42,440 nucleotides of DNA. It comes from Bacillota bacterium (GTDB lineage Bacteria; Bacillota; Clostridia; Christensenellales; WQRI01). Position numbers and translations under genes: made by a program. Under the pieces are notes generated by a model. It was given only the letters and a program-made list of their open reading frames with translations, ran no database searches and was not told the DNA's origin. Numbering within the stretch: the first letter of the stretch is position 1; every line of letters begins with the position of its first letter. This document shows, piece by piece, positions 6,728 through 13,997 of the stretch. The stretch lies in the NCBI GenBank assembly GCA_009786825.1, contig WQRI01000002.1:19240-61679 (forward strand). Reading direction: 5' to 3'.

Positions 6728-8227
6728 TTAGTTTGCCCTTACCTTACTATCTTTTTCTATAGGCAAAATATCTATTGTTGTTTTTAAAACTTTCTTATCT
6801 TGCTTAACCTTCTTACCCTTAGCATCTACCGGCTGAACAATTGGCTTGTACACGCTTAAATTAACTTGCTTGGAAAAATCGTTTGCTAAAATATCCATAG
6901 TCTCATCTTCGGAAAATATAATAGATGCAACCGGCACTTTTGTTCTGTTATCTAAATAACAACAAGCAGAATTAAACCTAGCGCCCCTAGCGTTAGACCC
7001 CGGCGTTTTAGCAATACCATCTAGTATTATCCCCGTGCCGTAGCATTTAAGTTGGCGGTCTATAAAAACAGCACCATCAACATTCGCCAAATATTTTATC
7101 AAACTTAAATTCTCGGGTATGTTTAAATCTACGGGTGACACCGCATAGCCCCTAGCAAGCCCCGTAAGTCGCGCAACCTCTTGCTTTGCTTCGTCTGAAA
7201 TTATCAACAGCGCACCATTCTTTTGGCGCTTCAAAACATTTACAATATTGATAAACGCCTTTTCAAACTTCTTTAAAATGAAGCCCTTTGGCAAATCTAG
7301 TATATCTTGATTGTTTCCCCTATCAAAGAAAAACTTACCGCGCGAAAAACGCAAACTCTCTTTGCTAGATAAATACAAAGTCCACTTTTGGTTGCCCGTA
7401 AACTGAACCTTTCTATAAACGCTTCCCTTCGTGCCTAGCCCGATAATTTTTTTGTTAAACACAACAAGCGATACGCGACTATCAGACATCTCTAAAAGTT
7501 TTCTGATAAGGCGTAGATTATCGAAATTAAAATCTATCTCTTTTTCAAACCTTAACTTATAATTAGCCTCAGAACGCGTTCTAACATATATTATAGAGCC
7601 AACAGCATCTCGCCGCTCGTAAGATGCACCCGCAAGCGTTTGCACTATATCTAAGTCTACATATTGTTTTACAGCGTCTGCAAAAGTTTGCTCTACCCTA
7701 TCTATTACATCGAAAAGCGTTGTTGTGCGAGAGGAAAAAATTGTTAACATCTCGTGCTGATATCTGCTTAAAAAATCTGCCAAAAGTGATGTTACTTTTT
7801 CTTTAAAACTAAAAGCCACATAATAAGAGATTTGTGTTTTTACTTGCTCTTTTTGCCCCTTAACATCACTATCATCGCCACCGCCAGACTTGCCCGCCTT
7901 AGCCCCCTTTACATTTTTAGGCTCGCCCTTACCATTTTCCACCGCCCCTTCCGGCAAAAAAAACTCTATGTTAGTCGTGTCTGTAGGAAGCCCAAAAAGT
8001 TTTAAAACCGACTTACTATCACAATGCTTAATAATATTTTGCGCAACCTTTTCTATATTAGACTTGTGGCTATCAAAAACCATTAAAGTTTTGCTATCTC
8101 CCCTAAGTATACACTCGGCAACAATCATTCTAAAATCTAGCCTGTCATATTTCAAACTAACTAAAAAATGCTTCAAACTATCAAATAACTTCCTAAACTG
8201 CGGATATGTAGCCTTAGTAATTCTCAT
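6728..8227 (-). CDS. Protein with C-terminal DAC (DisA_N-like) nucleotide-binding domain, RHR motif altered
   Basis: A 499-residue protein; GAGG lies eight bases before the ATG. Residues 1-90 and 130-330 match no family I can name, with a Lys/Gly/Asp-rich linker at 96-130. Residues about 337-450 look like a diadenylate cyclase domain: GALLIIS (338-344), VDGAVFID (383-390, the DGA motif), a Gly-rich strand turn and GARFNSA (415-421) where active enzymes have GTRHRAA, followed by VASIIFSEDE (433-442). DAC enzymes join two ATP into c-di-AMP. DGA is kept but RHR has become RFN, so this may bind nucleotide as a sensor or make another product. The C-terminal 50 residues are basic. It has its own promoter and a long leader, and precedes a membrane-protein gene. 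Confidence 0.65.
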   Translation of the reverse strand: MRITKATYPQFRKLFDSLKHFLVSLKYDRLDFRMIVAECILRGDSKTLMVFDSHKSNIEKVAQNIIKHCDSKSVLKLFGLPTDTTNIEFFLPEGAVENGKGEPKNVKGAKAGKSGGGDDSDVKGQKEQVKTQISYYVAFSFKEKVTSLLADFLSRYQHEMLTIFSSRTTTLFDVIDRVEQTFADAVKQYVDLDIVQTLAGASYERRDAVGSIIYVRTRSEANYKLRFEKEIDFNFDNLRLIRKLLEMSDSRVSLVVFNKKIIGLGTKGSVYRKVQFTGNQKWTLYLSSKESLRFSRGKFFFDRGNNQDILDLPKGFILKKFEKAFINIVNVLKRQKNGALLIISDEAKQEVARLTGLARGYAVSPVDLNIPENLSLIKYLANVDGAVFIDRQLKCYGTGIILDGIAKTPGSNARGARFNSACCYLDNRTKVPVASIIFSEDETMDILANDFSKQVNLSVYKPIVQPVDAKGKKVKQDKKVLKTTIDILPIEKDSKVRAN

Positions 8228-8259
8228 AGAATACGCCTCTTAAGTCCGCACTTTGTTTT

Positions 8260-8420
8260 TTTGTTTTTTTGCTTTGCAAAAAAGCGCCAAAAAAACTGCG
8301 TGCTGCCCTAAAATTGCCTGCATTTCACCTGAATACAAGCAGCATTTTTATTAATATTTTTGTTGCTATTGGAAATGTCACATAGGGCAATTTTTACGGG
8401 CGACTTAATCGGACGTTCCC
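8260..8420 (-). promoter_or_regulatory. Long structured 5' leader of the DAC-like gene
   Basis: About 190 bases separate the predicted start of transcription from the ATG. GCCC..AAAATTGCC near 8403-8380 pairs with GGCAATTTTAGGGC near 8317-8302. A nested stem uses CATTTC/GAAATG and AGCA/TGCT. An alternative pairing, TGCTGC with GCAGCA, is followed after five bases by TTTTTTT, which is suggestive of an attenuator. It does not match a riboswitch consensus that I can name. Confidence 0.4.
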
Positions 8421-8426
8421 ACATAT

Positions 8427-8455
8427 ATTCTACCAAATAGTTAAAAGTTTGTAAA
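8427..8455 (-). promoter_or_regulatory. Sigma-A-type promoter of the DAC-like gene
   Basis: On the minus strand TTTACA (8455-8450) and TAGAAT (8432-8427) are separated by 17 bp, five of six matches to consensus in each box. It lies just after the terminator of the preceding operon. Confidence 0.65.
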
Positions 8456-8486
8456 GTCTTTTAAACAATGTTGTTGTAAAATGCAC

Positions 8487-8535
8487 AAAAAAAGCCGTTA
8501 AAACTATGCTAACACAGCATTTTAACGACTTTTAA
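8487..8535 (-). terminator. Intrinsic terminator of the aldolase operon
   Basis: On the minus strand AAAGTCGTTAAAA pairs with TTTTAACGGCTTTTTTT across a loop of about 18 bases, ending in seven T. It closes the acetyltransferase-aldolase operon. Confidence 0.75.
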
Positions 8536-8607
8536 GCCCTTTGTGCTTTACACGAAAAAACAACCTAGATAAAATTTTATACAACCTTGATAAAATTCGT
8601 GCACGCC

Positions 8608-9693
8608 TTAAAGCATATCAATAAGTTTTGTAACTTGTGTCTCACAACTATTAAACCCGCAAACAAAACGCGCTAGAGAATGTCCTTTTGGTATGTCCGC
8701 CCCGCCACTATCCCATATGTGAAAATCGAAGTGCTTGCTTAACTCTTTAACCTTACTATCCGGCAGTATAACAAAAACTTGATTAGTGGGCGAATTAGAG
8801 TTTAGAATATAGCCCTTATCTAAAAACGCTTTTGATATACGCTGAGCCTGCGTATTCATATGCTTTGCTAATTTAAAAAACAAAATGTTTTCTAAGTCTG
8901 CCTTTAGTTTACTTTTACCACTATCCCCATCACAAAACAACACACTAAAAGATAACCCAACCAAAGCGCTCTTTGCCATAAGCGCGCCGTGTTGCTTCAT
9001 ATAGTTTTTAAAGTTGCGCTTTAGCCCATCGTTTACTATACAAAGCGCCTCGCCTATCCCGCCGTTTTTCGTACCGCCAATATAAAAAGCGTCACAGTAC
9101 TTTGCAATATCTTTTGGCGTAAGTATATTCTCATTCGCACTAGCCAAACTATCCACCATTAAAGAACAGCCAAGGCGTGCGCCATCTATAAACAAATAAA
9201 GCCCCAACTTCTTACAAACATCATACAACGCGCTTAACTCACTCTTAGAATAAACCGTACCCTTTTCTGTTGTTTGAGATATAAACACAACGCGCGGCAC
9301 AACCACGTGTTCGTCCTTATATTTGTTAATTGTCTCACTCACTTGCGCCGCTGTCAACTTGCCGTCCTTATTAGGCACAGTAATAATCTTGTTGCCGTTA
9401 CTCTCAATTGCGCCACACTCGTTAACAACTATATGCCCGCTATCAGGCGCTATCACAGCCTCTATAGCGCGCATAGCACAGTTTAAAAATACGTGATTAA
9501 CCTGCGTCCCGCCCGTAAAAAAATGTATGCCGCTTGTGTCTGCCAAACCAAAAGTCTTAGCAATTAATTCTTTAGCTTTTGCGCTAAACTTGTCAGAGCC
9601 ATAACTGCCCAACTGAACATCAGACACGCTAAGCAAGCGCTCTAGTATAGACACGTGAGCAATCTCTAAATAGTCGTTTTTAAAACTATACAT
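8608..9693 (-). CDS. Threonine aldolase / beta-eliminating lyase family PLP enzyme
   Basis: A 361-residue fold-type I PLP enzyme of the low-specificity L-threonine aldolase family, which cleaves threonine or related beta-hydroxy amino acids to glycine and an aldehyde. Visible features are GSYGSD near the start, FFTGGTQVNHV (58-68, phosphate-loop region), NECGAIES (91-98), FIDGARLG (168-175, the Asp that contacts PLP) and GGTKNGG (206-212) with Lys209 as the probable PLP-binding Lys. The ATG at 9693 overlaps the upstream stop (TGATG), so translation is coupled; a GTG one codon earlier is possible. It is in an operon with the acetyltransferase. Its substrate is unproven; relatives act on several amino acids. 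Confidence 0.8.
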   Translation of the reverse strand: MYSFKNDYLEIAHVSILERLLSVSDVQLGSYGSDKFSAKAKELIAKTFGLADTSGIHFFTGGTQVNHVFLNCAMRAIEAVIAPDSGHIVVNECGAIESNGNKIITVPNKDGKLTAAQVSETINKYKDEHVVVPRVVFISQTTEKGTVYSKSELSALYDVCKKLGLYLFIDGARLGCSLMVDSLASANENILTPKDIAKYCDAFYIGGTKNGGIGEALCIVNDGLKRNFKNYMKQHGALMAKSALVGLSFSVLFCDGDSGKSKLKADLENILFFKLAKHMNTQAQRISKAFLDKGYILNSNSPTNQVFVILPDSKVKELSKHFDFHIWDSGGADIPKGHSLARFVCGFNSCETQVTKLIDML

Positions 9694-10325
9694 CACAAAT
9701 ATTCCTTTAAACCTAGCAAATGGTCTAGGTCTGACTTATTTATTTTTGGAAGTTTTTTATACATAATTTTATGCGGCAAGCCAACTTCTATATACTCTTT
9801 GCCCTTAAATTTATAGCCCAACTTCTCGTAAAAAGTATATACGCTGTCCCTTGCAGACATAAAAATTTCTGCAAAGCCGCTTTTAATTGCATAGCTCTCA
9901 GCACAAAGCATCAAGTGCTTGCCTATGCCAAGCCCCCTAGTATTTTCTCTTACAGCAACTTGCCGCATCTTAAACTTACCAGAAGGCACGCCTGTTTTAT
10001 TATAGTCTTTTTTCTGCTTTTGTGCCACAGTCAAAATACAACAACCAACCATCTGTAAACTACTCGTGCCTTGTAACCCACCTTGCGAAACATCACCCTG
10101 TGAAGCGCCACCTTGCAACTCGCTTTTCACCGCAACCTGCAACTCACTACCACCCCTATCGTAATACGCAACAAACAAAATATCATCTGCCTCGTCTAAC
10201 TTCTCGTCAAACAAATTAAGCCCCAGCGGAAGCCTCAAAACCTTGTTACGCATATCCAGCATAGCCTTATAGTCCGCGTCCCCCACATCAATAATCTTAA
10301 TAATCACATCGCCCTTTCTCCACAT
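9693..10325 (-). CDS. GNAT family N-acetyltransferase with low-complexity insertion
   Basis: A 210-residue acetyltransferase with a good ribosome site (AAGGAG). The core is clear: KFKMRQVAV then RGLGIGKHLM (the acetyl-CoA loop, R-x-x-G-x-G), AESYAIKSGFAEIFMSAR and FYEKLGYKFKGKEYIEVGLPH, a common ending in small-molecule GNATs of the ElaA/YitI type. Residues about 58-92 are an unusual Gln/Gly/Ser-rich insertion (ELQGGASQGDVSQGG and similar) between two core strands. The substrate is unknown. It is the first gene of a two-gene operon with the threonine-aldolase-like enzyme and overlaps it by one base. Confidence 0.8.
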   Translation of the reverse strand: MWRKGDVIIKIIDVGDADYKAMLDMRNKVLRLPLGLNLFDEKLDEADDILFVAYYDRGGSELQVAVKSELQGGASQGDVSQGGLQGTSSLQMVGCCILTVAQKQKKDYNKTGVPSGKFKMRQVAVRENTRGLGIGKHLMLCAESYAIKSGFAEIFMSARDSVYTFYEKLGYKFKGKEYIEVGLPHKIMYKKLPKINKSDLDHLLGLKEYL

Positions 10326-10349
10326 AAATTTTTCTCCTTAGTTGTTTTT

Positions 10350-10492
10350 ATATATTTATCCCCAAGCCAGCCCCCAAATCTACCACACCCTCACTTCCCC
10401 AAGAACCCCAGTTAATTTCCTACCCAACCGCAACCCCACTTCTCTTAACCCCACTTCCCTTATATTATACCATATTTCAAAACCATTGTCCA
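10350..10492 (-). promoter_or_regulatory. Promoter and G-tract-rich leader of the acetyltransferase operon
   Basis: On the minus strand TGGACA (10492-10487) and TATAAT (10469-10464) are 17 bp apart. The transcribed leader that follows holds about eight runs of three or more G (several GGGG) within roughly 110 bases, in an otherwise AT-rich genome. This could fold into RNA G-quadruplexes. The ribosome site lies after the last run. Confidence 0.55.
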
Positions 10493-10548
10493 ACAAAAAC
10501 CACCCCCCAACAAAAAATCAACACCCCAACCAAACAAGCCTTAGCTCA

Positions 10549-10596
10549 ACAAAAAAAGGCTTCCGAGAAAAAATTTTCTCAAAAGCCTATCATTTT
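10549..10596 (-). terminator. Intrinsic terminator of the second toxin-antitoxin operon
   Basis: On the minus strand AGGCTTTTGAGAAAA pairs with TTTTCTCGGAAGCCT and is followed by seven T. It has the same stem sequence type as the terminator at 12158-12204. Confidence 0.75.
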
Positions 10597-10625
10597 AATT
10601 GTCGTCGTAATGCTCTCACAAAAAA

Positions 10626-10931
10626 TTAAACTTCAAACAATTTAGATATGTAGTTTTCCTTACAGTGAAAAACTCTATAAACTTCTATATGCTTTGCATA
10701 ATGCCTACTTATAATTATGTAAGGCACACTAATTGAATATTTTAAATCTGTTTCTATATCTACTTTATTTGTTAAAGGCAAACAAATCCCCGGAAAATGA
10801 CCTATGTTTTCAAAATGCCTATCTATCTGCTCTGCCTGCTTTAAAGCATTTTTCGGGCTATCTCTATAGATGTTAAGGTAGATACGAGTAATATCTTTAT
10901 CTGCACTTGTTGTAGTTATTACATCTTTCAT
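10626..10931 (-). CDS. RelE/ParE-family toxin (second pair)
   Basis: A 101-residue protein of the RelE/ParE superfamily. The N-terminal helices (SADKDITRIYLNIYRDSPKNA), the turn HFPGICLP and the C-terminal strands (KYSISVPYIIISRHYAKHIEVYRVFH) follow the ParE-like plan, with the core pattern yxxxVpyi-i-Y-i-vyRvfH. It acts on gyrase or on translated mRNA depending on subfamily, which is not decided here. The ATG overlaps the antitoxin stop by one base (TAATG). It differs in sequence from the toxin at 3236-3562, so the two pairs are independent acquisitions rather than a recent duplication. Confidence 0.8.
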   Translation of the reverse strand: MKDVITTTSADKDITRIYLNIYRDSPKNALKQAEQIDRHFENIGHFPGICLPLTNKVDIETDLKYSISVPYIIISRHYAKHIEVYRVFHCKENYISKLFEV

Positions 10932-11218
10932 TAACGCACCTTCTGACTATCTATAATTTCATTAGCCATATTAATTATGTTCTCAAGAAACTTGCCCGAC
11001 TTAAAGTCTTCAGCAGTATAAGAAGTAAATCTGCCATTCTTAATATCATCTTCACCCTTCGCAATTTCTGCCATTAGCCAATTTGTAGCAATTGCTTTTT
11101 CTGTATGCTCGTCTAACTCGGTCTTAGACATTACTATAACTTCATCTTTACCTTTCGATTTCAAAACTTCCGCAACTTCTTGCCAGTTAGTATCTTGCGT
11201 TATATTTATTGTTGTCAT
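10931..11218 (-). CDS. Antitoxin of the second toxin-antitoxin pair
   Basis: A 95-residue acidic protein starting at the ATG at 11218; AGGGG lies ten bases upstream, while a longer in-frame start at 11251 has none. The order is TTINITQDTNWQEVAEVL, then DEVIVMSKTELDEHTEKA, then an acidic C-terminal half with SYTAEDFKSGKFLENI. The first half resembles the Phd/YefM plan (short strand, helix, strand) only loosely. Assignment as antitoxin rests on size, acidity, position and the one-base stop/start overlap with the ParE-like gene. Confidence 0.7.
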   Translation of the reverse strand: MTTINITQDTNWQEVAEVLKSKGKDEVIVMSKTELDEHTEKAIATNWLMAEIAKGEDDIKNGRFTSYTAEDFKSGKFLENIINMANEIIDSQKVR

Positions 11219-11339
11219 ATTTTGGCTACCCCTATAACTAAATTTTTCCATTTATTTAAATGATTTTTTCTTACTCTTAGTATATATCATTTCCGCTAAA
11301 AAGTCAACTGTTTTTTGGTTTTAGCACCCTTAAAATTTC

Positions 11340-11984
11340 TTAAAATAAGTTTTGTGCAATATATTCTAAATCTTCGTCATTTAAAGTTTCACCCTTTAAG
11401 CCTTGCACTTGCCATAACCCTTTTTCTACAATTTTTTTTTCTGGGCTATCTTTACCAAGCCAATTCTCACTCGCACTACAATCTTCACATTGTGCTACTG
11501 TAGCAATCAGACGCTTTTCTAAACTCGAGCGGTATACACTGCATTCAACCTTTATCAGTTTAAAATAAAAACGCTTTTTTATATCTTTTGAAATACATTC
11601 TTCAAGTTTTGAAATCTTTTTTTCAACTGCTTCGCGCTCCTTATCAATGTCTTTAGAATATTTTTCTCTATCGGCTTTTCGAGTTGTATTTTTATTCCAA
11701 ATCTTTAAACAATCCTCGTCTTGCCTTTTATTAAGCAATACTCGCCCTATATTTTTTCTGAATATACTGCGGTTTATATTTTTTGCAATGTGTTCTTTAA
11801 CCCTGTTAAATAGCCTATTCTCCCCCGTATGTGAACCGATACGAACAATCCTATCAACCCCGTGACCCTTTTCATCTTTTTCAAACAAAATATAAATGCC
11901 GTCAAAGTCAAAATCAAAAGTCTTTGCTTTTTTAAGTATGTTATGTAATTTCTCACAACTATGTGCTTTCTCACTTTTTGCCAT
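11340..11984 (-). CDS. GIY-YIG nuclease domain protein
   Basis: A 214-residue protein. The N-terminal domain keeps the GIY-YIG plan: DGIYILFEK (28-36), RIVRIGSHTGENRL (45-58, with RIG in place of YIG), R61 in NRVKEH as the catalytic Arg, and E156 in SSLEKRLI as the probable metal-binding Glu. Residues 95-135 form a charged, probably coiled-coil helix. GIY-YIG enzymes make single nicks or double breaks in DNA in repair, restriction or homing; this stand-alone form is uncharacterised to my knowledge. It lies beside a toxin-antitoxin pair and may belong to the same accessory patch. No methylase or restriction partner is present. Confidence 0.6.
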   Translation of the reverse strand: MAKSEKAHSCEKLHNILKKAKTFDFDFDGIYILFEKDEKGHGVDRIVRIGSHTGENRLFNRVKEHIAKNINRSIFRKNIGRVLLNKRQDEDCLKIWNKNTTRKADREKYSKDIDKEREAVEKKISKLEECISKDIKKRFYFKLIKVECSVYRSSLEKRLIATVAQCEDCSASENWLGKDSPEKKIVEKGLWQVQGLKGETLNDEDLEYIAQNLF

Positions 11985-12157
11985 TTTGTAAACTCCTTTT
12001 TGCGTTCACCACCTGAACATTTTCCAAATTGTTTTTTTAACTTAATTTTATTGTATATCATTTACGCTAAAAAGTCAACTGTTTTTACAGTTTGCCGTGC
12101 TAACTTCTGAAAGCAACATTCGCCCAATTGAAGCCCTAAATGCTTAACTCAGCCCCT

Positions 12158-12204
12158 ACCAAAAAAGGCTTCTGAGAAAATGTATTCTCTGAAGCCTTTT
12201 TGTG
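12158..12204 (-). terminator. Intrinsic terminator after the small membrane protein gene
   Basis: On the minus strand AGGCTTCAGAGAA pairs with TTCTCAGAAGCCT and is followed by six T. T-runs occur on both sides, so it may be bidirectional. Confidence 0.75.
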
Positions 12205-12206
12205 TT

Positions 12207-12428
12207 TTAAATTAGCCATTCTATATTTCCGTTTACTATCAAGCTTATTAAGTCTGCTAGCCAGAAAATCCAAGACGTTATGAAAATAAGCGGGAAACTT
12301 AAAATAGTAAATAGAATTGTCTTGCCGTTTAATAGTCTCCATACAAAGCTTAATATTCCGCCTAAGAAAAACTGAAGTATGATAGCGATAAGTACTGGTA
12401 GACCAAAGTAATTGCTACTTCTCATCAT
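12207..12428 (-). CDS. Small two-helix membrane protein, paralogue of the gene at 12767
   Basis: A 73-residue protein with GGAGG upstream of tandem ATG codons at 12428 and 12425. Two membrane segments (about 10-30 and 38-62) are joined by RLLNGKTI. The C-terminus (FWLADLISLIVNGNIEWL) parallels that of the 12767 gene (WIIDFVTIITSNKIKFLA). The shared pattern FFGG-x(6)-YR/WR-x(2)-GK-x-L(6)...D(F/L)-x-(T/S)-I(V/I) recalls TM2-domain-like small proteins. The function is unknown. Reading frames from the same DNA on other frames were discarded in favour of this one because of the paralogy. Confidence 0.65.
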   Translation of the reverse strand: MMRSSNYFGLPVLIAIILQFFLGGILSFVWRLLNGKTILFTILSFPLIFITSWIFWLADLISLIVNGNIEWLI

Positions 12429-12547
12429 AAAATTTTACCTCCATTTATAATGTTTAATGATAAATTTAATGTTAGATACACGCCTTAACTTTTGCAAACA
12501 TCTAACCCATACCATTATTTTATAACATTTTGCGAAATTTGTCAATC

Positions 12548-12586
12548 AAAAAAGCCATAAAAATTATATGTTTTTATGGCTAAATT
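12548..12586. terminator. Hairpin terminator
   Basis: AGCCATAAAAA pairs with TTTTTATGGCT around a short AT loop, with A-rich and T-rich flanks. It lies between the two small membrane protein genes. The rest of 12429-12766 holds repeat 3c and no gene. Confidence 0.6.
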
Positions 12587-12661
12587 TATGCATTGAAAAA
12601 GTATTGATACATTGTTGACCATTTCGGTAACTTTGCCGTCCGCTAGGACATTGCCTACACG

Positions 12662-12766
12662 TTGCGAAGTATATAAAAATTTTGAGCCTTTGACTACGCT
12701 AGCAAACCTAAACTAAAAACGTTGCCATAGTGCGTAGGCAACAGCGAAAAATTTTTATATACTGAG
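12662..12766. repeat. Palindromic element family 3, copy c
   Basis: The arms AAGTATATAAAAATTTT (left) and AAAATTTTTATATACT (right) enclose GAGCCTTTGACTACGC and GGCAACAGCGAA. The right arm starts directly after the TAG stop codon of the gene at 12767. Copies a and b are at 30004-30166 and 41684-41816. Confidence 0.75.
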
Positions 12767-12988
12767 CTAGTCTGCTAAGAATTTTATTTTGTTAGATGTT
12801 ATTATTGTTACAAAATCTATTATCCAGCCTACTGCAAAAAGCCCACCTGTAAATATCCAGATAAGCCCGATTAAAACCTTGCCTTTAAACGCCCTATAAA
12901 GCCCATACCAAAAAAAGCCGAAAAACAACCATAGTATAAGTTTTATTATAACCGACGCATTATTTATAAACGATATGTAATTATTCAT
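12767..12988 (-). CDS. Small two-helix membrane protein, TM2-like
   Basis: A 73-residue protein with two membrane segments (about 13-33 and 38-62) split by YRAFKGKVLIG. The C-terminus IIDFVTIITSNKIKFLAD matches the paralogue at 12207-12428. The pattern is that of small TM2/YccF-like proteins that assemble in the membrane, but no function is established. It overlaps the end of the upstream SSB-like gene by eight bases, so it is translated with it. A family 3 repeat begins right after its stop codon. Confidence 0.65.
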   Translation of the reverse strand: MNNYISFINNASVIIKLILWLFFGFFWYGLYRAFKGKVLIGLIWIFTGGLFAVGWIIDFVTIITSNKIKFLAD

Positions 12989-13658
12989 TCAAAAAAACTC
13001 CGTGTGCGATATCTTCTGTTTTGCTATCTGTAATTTTGCTTATAGAAATTTCGTATGCCACCTTAGTCTCTAATTCTGTTTCCGACAACTTTTTTTGATA
13101 CTCGCGCGACTGTATTCGCCCTTCTATCTCTACCCTAGCGCCAACACTTAGCCGCTCTACAAACCTTGCGTTTCTGCCCCACGCAATGCAGGGTATGTAA
13201 TCAGATTTATTGTAAGCCCTATTAACCGCCAAAAGCAAATCTGCAATCTCTCTATCAAAGGGTGTTACCCTAAATATTGGCGGCTTACAAATATAGCCCA
13301 CCAAATTTATAACGTTTGTAGATTTTTTTATAGCGCCCACGCCCCCATCTAACTCGTCCATTGCTAAGACGTCCCTTACAAAAACAGTAAGCATAAGTTT
13401 AGACTTGCCATCAATCATTTTGTTGTAACTTCTAAACTGACCATTAACTGCAAGCGTGCTTCCTAATTTAATTGTGTGCGCTTCTATCAGCCGTTCTGAA
13501 ATTGTAATAGGCAAAACATCTGATAGCCCCGACAAGCGCTCGACAGCAAGCTTCATTTCAAAAAAACCCTCGCCGTATACATCGTGCGAATAAACAGGAT
13601 TAGTCGTTATCGTGCCGTGCAGATAAACCCTGTTATTAGTCATAGAAGAGTAACTCAT
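12981..13658 (-). CDS. Tandem OB-fold single-stranded DNA-binding-like protein
   Basis: A 225-residue protein with two OB folds. The first (about 8-105) begins NRVYLHGTITTNPV and ends in the strand LMLTVFVRDV. The second (about 112-212) reads NVINLVGYICKPPIFRVT, then FDREIADLLLAVNRAYNKSDYIP cut for length, CIAWGRNARFVERL and GARVEIEGRIQSREY, which is a clear SSB/PriB-type core. It lacks the acidic tail through which Ssb recruits partners. Clostridia carry such double-OB proteins beside normal ssb; their role is not settled. The ATG at 13658 has only a weak G-rich site (GGGGGTG) ten bases upstream. The 3' end overlaps the small membrane protein gene. Confidence 0.75.
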   Translation of the reverse strand: MSYSSMTNNRVYLHGTITTNPVYSHDVYGEGFFEMKLAVERLSGLSDVLPITISERLIEAHTIKLGSTLAVNGQFRSYNKMIDGKSKLMLTVFVRDVLAMDELDGGVGAIKKSTNVINLVGYICKPPIFRVTPFDREIADLLLAVNRAYNKSDYIPCIAWGRNARFVERLSVGARVEIEGRIQSREYQKKLSETELETKVAYEISISKITDSKTEDIAHGVFLNE

Positions 13659-13772
13659 AAGGTTTTTACACCCCCTTTTGTGCTTTATAGATTAGCATTC
13701 TCCCCGTGCTAAAATGCTTAATACTAACCTATGTTTTCTTTTGTAATTTTATTGCAACGAATGTTGGCAGAT

Positions 13773-13850
13773 TTTGTTGAACAATTAACATTGTTCAACA
13801 ATTAACATTGAACATTGAACATTGAACAATTGTTTCACCGCTTCGCGATT
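13773..13850. repeat. Heptad repeat element, partial copy 1b
   Basis: Units of TTGAACA/TTAACAT repeat five or more times, including the palindrome TTGTTGAACAAT...ATTGTTCAACAA, followed by GTTTCACCGCTTCGCG, a diverged version of the family 1 core. The right-hand part of the element is missing and family 2 copy a follows 20 bp later. With that copy it fills the 332-bp gap between efp and the SSB-like gene. Confidence 0.6.
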
Positions 13851-13870
13851 AGTAACATCTAAAGCAAGTT

Positions 13871-13997
13871 GGGTTAAGCGCTAGGTGCAAGCAAGACGAG
13901 GAAGTCTGCGGCTTCGTGAAGGAGCGTACTATACGTACGTGACTGAGACGAAACGTAAAGACTGACAAAGTATTGCGCCGCACATAGCGCTTAACCC
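13871..13997. repeat. Palindromic element family 2, copy a
   Basis: Terminal inverted repeat GGGTTAAGCGCTA (13871-13883) and TAGCGCTTAACCC (13985-13997). The interior shares GGTGCAAGCAAGACGAGG, a GTACG-rich palindrome (13937 region) and AGTATTGCGCCGCA with copies b and c. The efp stop codon TAA (13993-13991) and its last Gly codon lie inside the terminal repeat. Confidence 0.8.

Noticed and set aside
8260-8420. c-di-AMP (ydaO-type) riboswitch upstream of the DAC-like gene
   Set aside because: I looked for the conserved core of that class and did not find it; only a generic structured leader can be supported.
10931-11251. Longer antitoxin starting at 11251
   Set aside because: No ribosome site precedes it, and the first 11 codons are AT-rich without family similarity; the ATG at 11218 was preferred.
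11774-12061. A 95-codon frame overlapping the start of the GIY-YIG-like gene
   Set aside because: It is a shifted reading of the conserved GIY-YIG N-terminus and lacks a ribosome site.
12136-12342. A 68-codon frame overlapping the small membrane protein at 12207
   Set aside because: It reads through a terminator hairpin and is in a different frame from the paralogue-supported gene.
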